Positions 18,560-26,736 of a DNA stretch of 64,000 nt are shown here, one piece after another. Numbering within the stretch: the stretch's first letter is position 1; every line of letters begins with the position of its first letter. Below the pieces are notes generated by a model that saw only the letters and a program-made list of their open reading frames with translations, ran no database searches and was not told the DNA's origin. The translations under genes were made by a program, and so were the position numbers. The stretch lies in contig NBNI01000006.1 of the NCBI GenBank assembly GCA_004379135.1, positions 313,160 through 377,159 on the forward strand, given 5' to 3'. Source of the stretch: Acidimicrobiales bacterium mtb01 (GTDB lineage Bacteria > Actinomycetota > Acidimicrobiia > Acidimicrobiales > Ilumatobacteraceae).

Positions 18560-20026
18560 ATGCAGGTCATCGTGGTGGGAGGCGGAGTCTCCGGGTTGTC
18601 GTCGGCCCTCAAACTGAGCCGTCAGGGCCACGCCGTGACGGTCATCGAACGGGACGACACCCCCATGCCGGCCTCGGCCGACGAAGCCTTCGAATGGGAC
18701 CGCCGGGGTGCCCCGCAGGTGCGCCACAGCCACGCCTTCCTCGCCCGCCTGGTGGGCCTCTTGAAGGCCAACGAACCCGACGTGGTCGAGGCGCTCATGG
18801 CCGCCGGTGCGGCCGAACTCCGGTTCGGCGACGACCTGCCACCCACCATGGAGGGATTCGAGCGCGAGGCCGCCGACGACGAACTCACGATGCTCACGTG
18901 CCGCCGCACGACGTTCGAGTGGGTGCTGCGGCGTGTCGTACTCGACGAAGGTCGCGTTCGCTTCGCGACGGGTGTGGGCGTGAACGGACTCACGCACGAG
19001 CGCGACGCCGACACCGACTTGGTGCGCGTCACCGGCGTGACTCTCGAGGACGGAACCGAGCGCGCGGCCGATCTGGTGGTGGTCGCGAGCGGACGCCGTT
19101 CGGCCCTTCCCGAATGGCTCGAAGCGATCGGCGTGGGTCCGGTGCGCGAGTTCGTCGAAGACACCGGCATCGTCTACGCGTCGCGTTTCTATCGTTTGAA
19201 GAAGGGCGAGAAGTATCCGCCACGCAACGGTCCGATCGGCGGCGACCTCGGTTACATCAAATACGGCGTGTTCGTTGGCGACAACGACACGTTCTCCATC
19301 ACGTTGGCCGCTCCCACCGACGACGGCGAGTTGCGCACGCGCTTGGCCGACCCGGCGGTGTTCGATCACGCGTGCCGACAGTTGGTGGCCACCGAGCCGT
19401 ATCTCGACGGCCGCGCCGAGCCGATTCACGACGGCGTCCACGTGATGGCCGGTCTGTTGAACCGTCATCGCGAGTACGTGGTGGATGGTGCGCCGCTGGT
19501 GCTCGGTATGTTGCCGGTGGGCGACGCCGTGATCTGCACGAACCCGTTGTACGGACGCGGATGCTCCACTGGTTACTGGGGTGCGCACCTCATGAGCCAG
19601 ACGTTGGCCGGTCGCGAACCGCGCACGGGCCGTGAGTTGTTCGACGTCGCGGTCGAGTACGACGCGGCGATCAGCAACGAGATCAAACCGTGGTACGAGT
19701 CGGGTGTTCAGCAGGACGCCGAGGCGCGTCGCGTGGCGGCCGCGTTGCTGCGCGGCGACGACCCTGACGGCGATGCGAGCGATCCGAAGACGATGATGCG
19801 CTCGGTGCTGCGCGAGGGTTTGCTGCCGGCGCTGCGCAGCGATCCAGTGGTGCTGCGGGCGTTCATGCGGAACATGAATCTGCTGTCGTCACCGGATGCG
19901 TTGATGAAGGACTCCGAGGTGATGAACCGGGTGTTCATGGTGTGGCAGGACCGGGAGAATCGGCCGCAGGAGATCCCGATGGGCCCGAAGAAGCGAGCCC
20001 ACTTCCTCGAACTCCTCCCCACCTGA
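18560..20026 (+). CDS. FAD-dependent oxidoreductase, 488 aa
   Basis: An N-terminal dinucleotide-binding motif VIVVGGGVSGLSSALKLSRQGH with the ERD acidic residue after it, an internal DLVVVASGRRS strand and a later GDAVICTNPLYGRGCS are the three conserved spots of flavoprotein monooxygenases and FAD-dependent dehydrogenases. The substrate is unknown. It is divergent from groEL, sharing the 160-bp gap that holds CIRCE. The C-terminal ~110 residues are helical and family-specific. Confidence 0.85.
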   Translation: MQVIVVGGGVSGLSSALKLSRQGHAVTVIERDDTPMPASADEAFEWDRRGAPQVRHSHAFLARLVGLLKANEPDVVEALMAAGAAELRFGDDLPPTMEGFEREAADDELTMLTCRRTTFEWVLRRVVLDEGRVRFATGVGVNGLTHERDADTDLVRVTGVTLEDGTERAADLVVVASGRRSALPEWLEAIGVGPVREFVEDTGIVYASRFYRLKKGEKYPPRNGPIGGDLGYIKYGVFVGDNDTFSITLAAPTDDGELRTRLADPAVFDHACRQLVATEPYLDGRAEPIHDGVHVMAGLLNRHREYVVDGAPLVLGMLPVGDAVICTNPLYGRGCSTGYWGAHLMSQTLAGREPRTGRELFDVAVEYDAAISNEIKPWYESGVQQDAEARRVAAALLRGDDPDGDASDPKTMMRSVLREGLLPALRSDPVVLRAFMRNMNLLSSPDALMKDSEVMNRVFMVWQDRENRPQEIPMGPKKRAHFLELLPT

Positions 20027-20030
20027 CCCA

Positions 20031-20073
20031 TTGGGCGCGAAACCATGCCATTTCTGGCATGTCCTACGCCCAA
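20031..20073. terminator. Nested hairpins between convergent genes (bidirectional terminator)
   Basis: Outer arms TTGGGCG (20031-20037) and CGCCCAA (20067-20073) enclose an inner perfect 7-bp hairpin CATGCCA/TGGCATG (20044-20061, loop TTTC). It sits exactly between the stop of the FAD oxidoreductase and the stop of the MoaD-like gene, so it can terminate both. Confidence 0.65.
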
Positions 20074-20082
20074 GCGAACGCG

Positions 20083-20358
20083 TCAGCCGCCCGCGACGGC
20101 CGGAATGATGCTCACGGTTTCGCCAGCCGGCACCGGAGTGTCGAGACCCTGCAGATAGCGAGCGTCATCATCGGCCACGAACAGGTTGACGAAGCGGCGC
20201 TGATTGCCCTGCTCGTCGAACAAGCGATCCTTGAAGCCGGGATGCGCCGCGTCGAGTGCGGTGAGGACCTCACGCAACGTGCCGCCTTCCACCTGAACGG
20301 TCGCGTTGCCGCCCGACAGCGGACGAAGGGTCGTGGGAATGCGCACGGTGACGGCCAT
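20083..20358 (-). CDS. MoaD/ThiS-type ubiquitin-fold sulfur carrier, 91 aa
   Basis: A beta-grasp protein with the beta start VTVRIPTTLRPLSGGNATVQV, RFVNLFVADDDARYLQGLDTPV, and the end VSIIPAVAGG. The C-terminal Gly-Gly is the site that becomes a thiocarboxylate in MoaD and ThiS. It could supply sulfur for molybdopterin, thiamine or an amino-acid pathway; none of the partner enzymes is adjacent, so the role is open. Divergent from glycerate kinase. Confidence 0.88.
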   Translation of the reverse strand: MAVTVRIPTTLRPLSGGNATVQVEGGTLREVLTALDAAHPGFKDRLFDEQGNQRRFVNLFVADDDARYLQGLDTPVPAGETVSIIPAVAGG

Positions 20359-20424
20359 GGCGAAACCCTACCGACCGAGTCGGGATTTGCCACCAGTCGA
20401 GGTCGACCACAGCAGACTGGACCA

Positions 20425-21429
20425 ATGCGCGTGCTGGCTGCCGTCGACAAGTTCAAGGGAACGGTCTCGGCACACGACGTGGCTCAGGCCATCGGCCACG
20501 CCTGCTGGGAACTCGGCATCGACTGCGACGAAGTGGCGCTCGCCGACGGCGGCGAGGGAACTCTCGACGTTCTAAGTGGACCCAACCGCACGAGCATCGT
20601 CACCGGACCACTTGGTGATCCGGTCGAAGCGTCGTGGCGTTTCCATCGCGGGACCGCGGTGATCGAGATGGCACGAGCCTCCGGACTCACTCTCGTCGGC
20701 GGACCCGAACACAACGACGCCATCGCCGCCTCCACGACCGGTACCGGCGAACTGATCGACAAGGCCCTCGATCTCGGAGCCGAACGGATCATCGTGTGCC
20801 TCGGCGGATCGGCCACCACCGACGGTGGACTCGGAGCGGTGCGCGCGATTCACGCGCCGGCGCGATTGCGCGGCATCGAGTTCGTGGTCGCGTGCGATGT
20901 CGACACCCTTTTCGTCGACGCCGCCGAGGTGTTCGCTCCGCAGAAGGGAGCGTCAACCACCCAGGTGCGCATGCTCACGAGCCGACTCGAACGTCTCGTG
21001 CAGCTCTACAAGGAGACTCACGGAGTCGACGTCTCGAACGTCGTCGGCGCTGGCGCGGCTGGAGGATTGGCCGGTGGACTCGTGGCCCTCGGAGCGACCA
21101 TCGTTCCGGGTTTCGACATGGTCGCTGAGGAAGTCGATCTCGCCGAGCGCATCCGCGCCGCCAACCTCGTGATCACCGGCGAAGGTCGCCTCGACGCCAC
21201 GAGTTTCGAGGGCAAGGTCGTCGGCGGAGTCGCCCAGTTGTGCCACGAAATCGGCCGACCGCTCGCTGCGATCGTCGGGTCGATTCATCCGAGCGCCGCC
21301 GACGAACCCGATTACGCGCTGATCGACCGCGGTGTCAGCGACCTGGTGTCGAAGTTCGGCGAGGACAAAGCCTTCGCCGAACCGAAGTGGTGCATCGAGC
21401 AGGCCGCGCTCGAACTTCTCCGCGCCTGA
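20425..21429 (+). CDS. Glycerate kinase, 334 aa
   Basis: Type-1 glycerate 2-kinase (GlxK/GarK family): start RVLAAVDKFKGTVSAHDVA, ADGGEGTLDVL, ASGLTLV, LGGSATTDGGLGAVRA, GAGAAGGLAGGLVALGA and ITGEGRLDATSFEGK are all conserved family segments. It phosphorylates D-glycerate to 2-phosphoglycerate, feeding the glyoxylate or photorespiratory-type pathway into glycolysis. Starts at ATG 20425; the frame upstream is not protein-like. Confidence 0.93.
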   Translation: MRVLAAVDKFKGTVSAHDVAQAIGHACWELGIDCDEVALADGGEGTLDVLSGPNRTSIVTGPLGDPVEASWRFHRGTAVIEMARASGLTLVGGPEHNDAIAASTTGTGELIDKALDLGAERIIVCLGGSATTDGGLGAVRAIHAPARLRGIEFVVACDVDTLFVDAAEVFAPQKGASTTQVRMLTSRLERLVQLYKETHGVDVSNVVGAGAAGGLAGGLVALGATIVPGFDMVAEEVDLAERIRAANLVITGEGRLDATSFEGKVVGGVAQLCHEIGRPLAAIVGSIHPSAADEPDYALIDRGVSDLVSKFGEDKAFAEPKWCIEQAALELLRA

Positions 21430-21438
21430 GCGCCGGGC

Positions 21439-22068
21439 TCAGCCGGCGGTCGTGGTGGTGATCGCCGCGATCGACGTGGGGCTCGCCGAGGGCAGTGCAC
21501 CCGGGAGCAACTTGCCGGCCAGGTCGGTGCCGAGCAGAACCACCACGGTGGCCTCGCCCAGGTCTCCCGATTCCACCGGCGGCGGCGACGCGACCGGCTG
21601 CGTGGCCACGCCACCCAGCACTTCGGCCACAGCGGCCGCACCGGTCTCGAAGCCCGGCACGTAGAACACCACGGTCACGGTCTGCTTGCCCACGGTCTCG
21701 GCGGCATTGGTCGCCGGCTGCACCACCACGAAGCCTTCGGCCTGCAGGGCGGTGCTCATCTGACCAGCGCTTCCCGAGATTCCCGAGGCGTTGGCCACCA
21801 ACACCTTATATCCGGTACGCGGAAGCGTGGTGGTGTCGATCGGCGGCAGGGTCACGTCGGTGCCGGTGACATCGGTTCCCACGGGCTGGGTTTCCACCGG
21901 CCCGGACACGTCGCCACCGTCGCGGTCGCGGTTGATGTCGCGGAGGATGAGGAAGCCGAGCAGAACGGCGATGGCGGCCACGATGATGCCGAGGGTGGTG
22001 GACACGCCGACGCCACCCGACGACGCGGGCCGAGCGGTGCGGGATCCGGTGGGCTGTTCGTCACTCAT
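21439..22068 (-). CDS. LytR C-terminal-domain protein, membrane-anchored, 209 aa
   Basis: A short cytoplasmic N-terminus, one transmembrane helix (about 22-42, STTLGIIVAAIAVLLGFLIL), a Thr/Pro-rich linker, then the LytR_C domain (YKVLVANASGISGSAGQMSTALQAEGFVVV) and a Ser/Pro tail. The domain is found in cell-wall ligase-type proteins, but the LCP catalytic domain is absent here. It overlaps the DUF3263 gene by 4 nt, a pairing frequent in actinobacteria. Confidence 0.88.
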   Translation of the reverse strand: MSDEQPTGSRTARPASSGGVGVSTTLGIIVAAIAVLLGFLILRDINRDRDGGDVSGPVETQPVGTDVTGTDVTLPPIDTTTLPRTGYKVLVANASGISGSAGQMSTALQAEGFVVVQPATNAAETVGKQTVTVVFYVPGFETGAAAVAEVLGGVATQPVASPPPVESGDLGEATVVVLLGTDLAGKLLPGALPSASPTSIAAITTTTAG

Positions 22069-22325
22069 GCTTCCAAGCCTCCCGATTCCGAGGCGCCATC
22101 GAGGCGCATCTGCCGACGACGTTCGCGGGCCCGCTGCAGGCGACGAACCACGAGAGGATCGTACGCCAGGGCATCGGGGTGGTCGAGAAGACGGTTCAGG
22201 TCGGCGTAGTACTCGTCGGCCGAGCAGCTGAACCGCTCACGGAGCATGACGTCCTTGACGCCGTCCTCGGTCCACCAGCCCCGCTCGAAATCGAGGATCG
22301 CCTTCTCTCGTTCGGTCAGGGCCAT
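22065..22325 (-). CDS. DUF3263 protein, 86 aa
   Basis: A short protein of actinobacterial DUF3263: LTEREKAILDFERGWWTEDGVKD, then FSCSADEYYADLNRLLDHPDALAYDPLVVRRLQR. The pattern DxxxxRLQRARERRR is a basic helix and may bind nucleic acid, which is inference. It overlaps the LytR_C gene by 4 nt and is divergent from the uridine kinase 87 bp away. Confidence 0.9.
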   Translation of the reverse strand: MALTEREKAILDFERGWWTEDGVKDVMLRERFSCSADEYYADLNRLLDHPDALAYDPLVVRRLQRARERRRQMRLDGASESGGLEA

Positions 22326-22412
22326 TGGTACAGCCTGCCCGTTTTCGCCTCGGGTTTACAAGCACCCCCACCGAAACGGCCCTGCTCATCGGACACAACT
22401 ACCCTCGTCGGC

Positions 22413-23039
22413 GTGACCAGGGTGAACCGTCCGTTCGTGATCGGCGTCGCCGGCGGAACCTGCTCGGGCAAGACCACGGTGGCCGAGCGGCTCGTCGACC
22501 TCGTCGGTACCGATCGATTGGCCCTCATCCGCCAGGACGCCTATTACATCGATCGCACCCACCAGGCGTTCGACGATCGGGCTCGCGCCAACTACGACCA
22601 CCCCGACGCCTTCGACTGGAATCTGATGAACCGGCAACTCTCGGCGTTGCTGGCCGGCGAGACGATTCCGCTGCCGGTGTACGACTACGCCGACCACAAT
22701 CGCTCGAAAGACGTGGTGATGGTGGCTCCGGCGCCGATCGTGGTGTTCGAGGGAATCCTCGCGCTGTACGACGAATCGCTGCGCGACTTGTTCGACCTCC
22801 GAGTGTTCGTCGACACCGACGCCGACGTTCGACTGATCCGACGGTTGCAGCGCGACGTCCGCGATCGCGGCCGCACAGCCGACAGCATCATGAATCAGTA
22901 CATGACGACCGTCCGCCCGAGCCACATCCAGTTCATCGAACCGAGCAAGCGATACGCCGACGTGATCATTCCCGAGGGCGGTCACAACGACCGGGCGCTC
23001 GACGTTCTCCTGGCCCGCATCACCAGCGCGATCGGCTGA
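22413..23039 (+). CDS. udk: Uridine kinase, 208 aa
   Basis: P-loop GVAGGTCSGKTT begins the protein, followed by LIRQDAYYIDRTHQAF, NYDHPDAFDWNLM and YDYADHNRS, all conserved in uridine/cytidine kinases, and IVVFEGILALYDESLRDLFDLRVFVDTDADVRLIRRLQRDVRDRGR. It makes UMP or CMP from the nucleoside (pyrimidine salvage). The GTG at 22413 is chosen; a second GTG at 22422 would remove three residues. Convergent with tRNA-Thr. Confidence 0.9.
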   Translation: MTRVNRPFVIGVAGGTCSGKTTVAERLVDLVGTDRLALIRQDAYYIDRTHQAFDDRARANYDHPDAFDWNLMNRQLSALLAGETIPLPVYDYADHNRSKDVVMVAPAPIVVFEGILALYDESLRDLFDLRVFVDTDADVRLIRRLQRDVRDRGRTADSIMNQYMTTVRPSHIQFIEPSKRYADVIIPEGGHNDRALDVLLARITSAIG

Positions 23040-23042
23040 CAC

Positions 23043-23117
23043 TGGAGCCGGGTGTGGGGATTGAACCCACGACCTACCGCTTACAAGGCGGTTGCTCTAC
23101 CACTGAGCTAACCCGGC
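23043..23117 (-). tRNA. tRNA-Thr (anticodon TGT)
   Basis: A complete cloverleaf on the minus strand: acceptor GCCGGGT pairs with ACCCGGC, the D-arm AGCTCAGTGGTAGAGC, the anticodon stem ACCGC/GCGGT with loop CTTGTAA (anticodon TGT), and T-arm GTGGGTTCAATCCCAC. The CCA end is encoded. It lies 13 bp downstream of rlmB and is probably co-transcribed with it. Confidence 0.96.
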
Positions 23118-23130
23118 GACCCGCCCGAGG

Positions 23131-24129
23131 CTAACGACGGTGACGGGCCACTTCGTACGTCGCCAGGGCCGCGGCCGTCGACACGTTCAGCGAACTCAGG
23201 CGGCCCTTCATCGGAATGCTCACGATCACGTCGCAACGCTCGCGAACGAGACGTGACAACCCGGCGCCTTCCGCGCCGAGCACGAGGCAGATCCCCTCGG
23301 TGGCGAGGTCGCCGAGATCGAACAGCGACTTGTCGGACGCATCGTCGAGACCCACCACCCAGATACCCAGGTCGCGCATCTTCGCCAACGCGGTCGGGAG
23401 TCCACCGACCAGCGCCATCGGAACGTGCTCGCACGCACCCACCGACGCCTTGGCCGTGGTGGGCGTGACGTGCACCGAGCGATGACGCGGGAGAACGACT
23501 CCGTCGACACCGGCGCCGTCGCAGCAACGAAGAATCGCGCCGAGGTTGCCCGGGTCGGTGACGCCATCGACCGCCACCAAGAACGGCGCTCGTCCCGGTC
23601 GGCGCTTCACGAGAACGTCGAAGTTCACGGGCATGAGCGCGTCGGCACGCGCCAACACACCCTGCGGTGCTTCGCTACGCGCGGCGTAGTCGAGTTTCTT
23701 GCGGCTCACTTCCACCACCGGCACGCGATTGGCCCGGGCCAACTGAACGATGTCCTCGACCACGTCGCTCGTGTCGCGCTCGTTGGCGACCCACACTTCG
23801 TGCACCCGCCGCTTGCCCGCGATCAGAAGTTCGCGAACCGCCTGACGTCCTTCGATCTGCGTGCCGCCGAGATCGTCGCGCTCGTCGGACTTCTTGTCGC
23901 GCGTCGAACCCAACGCGGTGGCGCGACCGCGCCTGTCACCGCGATCGGAGGACTTGGTCGGCTTCACCGCACCGGTACGCCCGGCACCGCGCGAACGCGG
24001 AGCACCCGACGATGCGCCACCGGTGCGACGTCCGCGGCCGGACGCGCCCTTGGGCTGGCCACCGCTCGGGCGACCGCCACCGGCGCGCGGAGCACCCGAA
24101 CCTCCACGGGCAGGACGACGCGAAGCCAT
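23131..24129 (-). CDS. rlmB: 23S rRNA 2'-O-methyltransferase (RlmB/SpoU type), 332 aa
   Basis: SPOUT family: an N-terminal substrate-binding part (IEGRQAVRELLIAGKRRVHEVW) and the knot motifs VDGVTDPGNLGAILRCCDGAGVDGVVL, ICLVLGAEGAGLSRLVRERCD and IPMKGRLSSLNVSTAAALATYE. RlmB methylates G2251 of 23S rRNA; the exact target could differ. The first ~80 residues are a low-complexity Arg/Gly/Ser extension, common in actinobacterial homologues and probably RNA binding. ATG at 24129 overlaps the ispF stop (TGATG). Confidence 0.92.
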   Translation of the reverse strand: MASRRPARGGSGAPRAGGGRPSGGQPKGASGRGRRTGGASSGAPRSRGAGRTGAVKPTKSSDRGDRRGRATALGSTRDKKSDERDDLGGTQIEGRQAVRELLIAGKRRVHEVWVANERDTSDVVEDIVQLARANRVPVVEVSRKKLDYAARSEAPQGVLARADALMPVNFDVLVKRRPGRAPFLVAVDGVTDPGNLGAILRCCDGAGVDGVVLPRHRSVHVTPTTAKASVGACEHVPMALVGGLPTALAKMRDLGIWVVGLDDASDKSLFDLGDLATEGICLVLGAEGAGLSRLVRERCDVIVSIPMKGRLSSLNVSTAAALATYEVARHRR

Positions 24130-24620
24130 CAGAGAGCACCTTTCACGATCACCGCGACGGCCCAACAAGCGATTCCCTCACGGCGTCCGAGTGCGCCCAG
24201 ACCCTCGGCCCGTCGCCCTTTCACCGTCACGGGCGCGCCCACCGTCGTCGACAACTTCGCCTGCATCGCATCGCGATGCGGCGCCAACTTCGGCTCTTCG
24301 CACACCACGCTGCAATCCACGTTTCCGATCTCCCAGCCTTGCGCGCGAACCTTCCCCACCACATCGGCGAGCAACGCGATCGAGTCGGCGCCCTTCCACG
24401 TCGGATCGGTGTCGGGATAGTGCTGGCCGATGTCGCCCAGTCCTGCCGCGCCCAACAGCGCGTCGGCCACCGCGTGCGCGATCGCGTCGGCGTCGCTGTG
24501 TCCGTCGAGTCCGCGGGCACCATCGAAAGCGACCCCGCCCAGAATCAGTCGACGATTCGGATCGTCGGAGAATCGGTGGACATCGAAGCCCTGACCCACG
24601 CGAACAGCGAATCCACTCAT
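24129..24620 (-). CDS. ispF: 2-C-methyl-D-erythritol 2,4-cyclodiphosphate synthase IspF, 163 aa
   Basis: The isoprenoid enzyme of the MEP pathway that makes the cyclodiphosphate and releases CMP. Zinc ligands are D13 and H15 (GFDVHRF) and H41 (GHSDADA). GDIGQHYPDTDPTWKGADS, the substrate loop, is intact, as is the ending GRREGIACWAVAVI. Length is normal for IspF. It overlaps ispD by 4 nt and abuts rlmB. Confidence 0.97.
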   Translation of the reverse strand: MSGFAVRVGQGFDVHRFSDDPNRRLILGGVAFDGARGLDGHSDADAIAHAVADALLGAAGLGDIGQHYPDTDPTWKGADSIALLADVVGKVRAQGWEIGNVDCSVVCEEPKLAPHRDAMQAKLSTTVGAPVTVKGRRAEGLGALGRREGIACWAVAVIVKGAL

Positions 24621-25330
24621 CCGCGCGATCCGTTCGACTTCAGGAACTCACGAGCCCACACGAGATCCTCGGGCACAGTGATCTTCCGATTGTCGAGTTC
24701 ACCGGGCACCACCACGACGGTACCGCCGATCAACTCGACGAGCGATGCATCGTCGGTTCCGTCGATCTCGGGCACGTACGCGCGACGCAGCACATCGGCT
24801 CGAAAAGCCTGCGGAGTCTGCACGGCCACCAACGTGGCGCGGTCGGGCGTCGCGGTCACCTTCGGAACGACCACGGGCATCTCGGTGTCCGACAATCCGA
24901 GCGACGTCGATTCGACCACTTCGATCGACTTCACCGTGTCGGTCACGGGCAGACCCGGAACCGCACCATCGGCACCAGCCAGCACGGCTCCGATCACCGA
25001 CTGATAGAGCGCGGGTGAAGCAAACGGGCGAGCCGCATCGTGAACAAGGATCACGGCCGCATCGGCAGGAACGGCCGCCAGACCGTTGCGCACGCTCGCG
25101 GTACGCGTCGGCCCGCCCGCGACACCGCCCTCACGCTCGGCATCCTCGGCCGGGACCACGACCACCACGCCGTCGCCGCACTGCCGAGCCACGTCGACGG
25201 TCAGGTCGAGGACTCGACGACCGCCCAACTCCTCGAACTGCTTCAGCGACCCGAAACGACGACCCGATCCGCCTGCGACGACGATGGTCCAGACCGGTCC
25301 GCGAGAAAAACCCGAGCCGGAGTTCGTCAT
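24617..25330 (-). CDS. ispD: 2-C-methyl-D-erythritol 4-phosphate cytidylyltransferase IspD, 237 aa
   Basis: MEP pathway enzyme that joins CTP and MEP. The glycosyltransferase-type nucleotide loop is VVAGGSGRRFGSLKQFEEL; VLVHDAARPF, VKVTATPDRA-like segment PKVTATPDRATLVAVQTPQAFR and TDDASLVELIGG follow the IspD order. The chosen ATG is 25330; upstream codons to 25384 are not protein-like. First gene of the ispD-ispF-rlmB-tRNA-Thr unit and divergent from the Crp-type gene 30 bp away. Confidence 0.95.
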   Translation of the reverse strand: MTNSGSGFSRGPVWTIVVAGGSGRRFGSLKQFEELGGRRVLDLTVDVARQCGDGVVVVVPAEDAEREGGVAGGPTRTASVRNGLAAVPADAAVILVHDAARPFASPALYQSVIGAVLAGADGAVPGLPVTDTVKSIEVVESTSLGLSDTEMPVVVPKVTATPDRATLVAVQTPQAFRADVLRRAYVPEIDGTDDASLVELIGGTVVVVPGELDNRKITVPEDLVWAREFLKSNGSRG

Positions 25331-25359
25331 ATCGGTGGAGGGTAGTACCGTTCGGGCCG

Positions 25360-26022
25360 ATGGCCTACGAAGACGTCCTCGCAAAGACCGACTTCTTCGG
25401 CGAAGCGCCGAGCGACGAAATCGCCCGCATCGCCGCGACGGGTCGCAAGCGCATCCTGTCGCGCGGCGACCACTTGTTCGAAGCCGGCGAAGAAGCCGAG
25501 TCGATGTACATCGTCCTGAACGGCCGCGTGGCCATCGCCATCGCGAACGAACTCGACAAGCGCGAGAGCATGGTCGCTCTCATGGAAGCGGGCGACCTCT
25601 TCGGCGAAATGGGTCTGCTCGACAGCGGCCCGCGCTCGGCCATGGCCCGCGCGATCGAACCGAGCGAAGTCCTCGAGATTCCCTACGACCCGGTCGAGCA
25701 ACTGCTCGACGGCAACCCGCGTGTTCTCCGCGGAGTCGTCCGCATGCTCGCCGAGCGCCTGCGCGTCATGGACGGTGCGCTCGCCGACTCGGTGTTCCTC
25801 GACGTCACCGGCCGCACCGCCAAGCGCCTTCTCGAATTGGCCGGCCCGGCCGACGAGTTCGTCCTTCCCGTCACGCAAGAAGAACTCGCCGGAATGGTCG
25901 GCGCGTCGCGCGAGCGCGTCAACAAGGCCATCAGCAGTTTCATCCGCCTCGGCTGGATCGAACAGCACGAGCGTCGCTACAAGATCCTCCTGCGCGATCG
26001 TCTCGAACTCCGCGCGCGCTAG
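25360..26022 (+). CDS. Crp/Fnr-family transcriptional regulator, 220 aa
   Basis: An N-terminal cyclic-nucleotide-binding-like beta barrel (FFGEAPSDEIARIAATG, GRVAIAIANELDKRESMVALMEAGDLFGEMGLLDSGPRSAMARAIEPSEVL) and a C-terminal winged helix (TQEELAGMVGASRERVNKAISSFIRLGWIE). The ligand-binding pattern GDLFGEMGLL-xx-PRSAMARA is close to cNMP-binding proteins. It most resembles actinobacterial Crp/Glxr-type regulators. It faces ispD in a short 30-bp gap, so the two promoters overlap. Confidence 0.9.
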   Translation: MAYEDVLAKTDFFGEAPSDEIARIAATGRKRILSRGDHLFEAGEEAESMYIVLNGRVAIAIANELDKRESMVALMEAGDLFGEMGLLDSGPRSAMARAIEPSEVLEIPYDPVEQLLDGNPRVLRGVVRMLAERLRVMDGALADSVFLDVTGRTAKRLLELAGPADEFVLPVTQEELAGMVGASRERVNKAISSFIRLGWIEQHERRYKILLRDRLELRAR

Positions 26023-26724
26023 TCAGCCGCCGGCCAGCCAGTTCTTCGCGCGCGCGAACGCGTCGCGCGCATCCTCGGGTCGGTGCGTTGGTCGTGAGGC
26101 GTCGTGCGCGAACCCGTGCTCGGCCTGCGGGTAGAACGCGACCGTCACGCCGGTGGCTCGCAATTCCTCGACTTCGGGCGAGGGCGTCCACTGATCGGCG
26201 CCACCGATGACGGCCAGAACGTTGGATGCATAAGCGCGAGTTGTGCCCGTTCCGCCTCGTTTCAGGATGTCGAGCGGACTCTCGTGGGTCGCGCTCTTCC
26301 AGGCCTCGGGTGTGGTGATCATTCCGTAGAACGACGCGATGCGGTCGAAGAGCGGTCGGCCATCGCGCTCGAGCTGCGCGGCCTTGAAGCAGTACATGCC
26401 GCCCATGCAGAAACCGACGAGCCCCACCGACGAGCAACCGGTCGCTTCCGCGGCCTCGGCCAGATCGCGATACTTGTCGGTGTCGCGGAAATTCGGAACG
26501 GCGGCGAATCGCGTGTCGGGATTGGTCCCGAGATCGGGGAAGTCGCGGGCCGGGAACGGTTCGATCGCCACCGTGGTCACGCCCCACTCCGACGCGAACC
26601 GATGAACGAGATCGTCGAACAGGGGACGCATTCCCCAGATGTCCGGAATCACCACCAGCCCACGCGTCGCACCAGCGACGCGCTCGATCTCGGCTTCGGT
26701 ACCGGAAGGAAGAGTGATGCGCAT
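26023..26724 (-). CDS. Dienelactone hydrolase family protein, 233 aa
   Basis: The alpha/beta hydrolase nucleophile is Cys in GFCMGGMYC (Cys106), as in dienelactone hydrolases; the late His is in AEHGFAHD and an Asp in GGADQWTP. Start VVIPDIWGMRPLF is family-like. DLH enzymes open lactone rings in aromatic degradation, yet most members have unknown substrates. It ends directly against the stop of the convergent Crp-type gene. Confidence 0.9.
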   Translation of the reverse strand: MRITLPSGTEAEIERVAGATRGLVVIPDIWGMRPLFDDLVHRFASEWGVTTVAIEPFPARDFPDLGTNPDTRFAAVPNFRDTDKYRDLAEAAEATGCSSVGLVGFCMGGMYCFKAAQLERDGRPLFDRIASFYGMITTPEAWKSATHESPLDILKRGGTGTTRAYASNVLAVIGGADQWTPSPEVEELRATGVTVAFYPQAEHGFAHDASRPTHRPEDARDAFARAKNWLAGG

Positions 26725-26736
26725 GCGCCGATCATG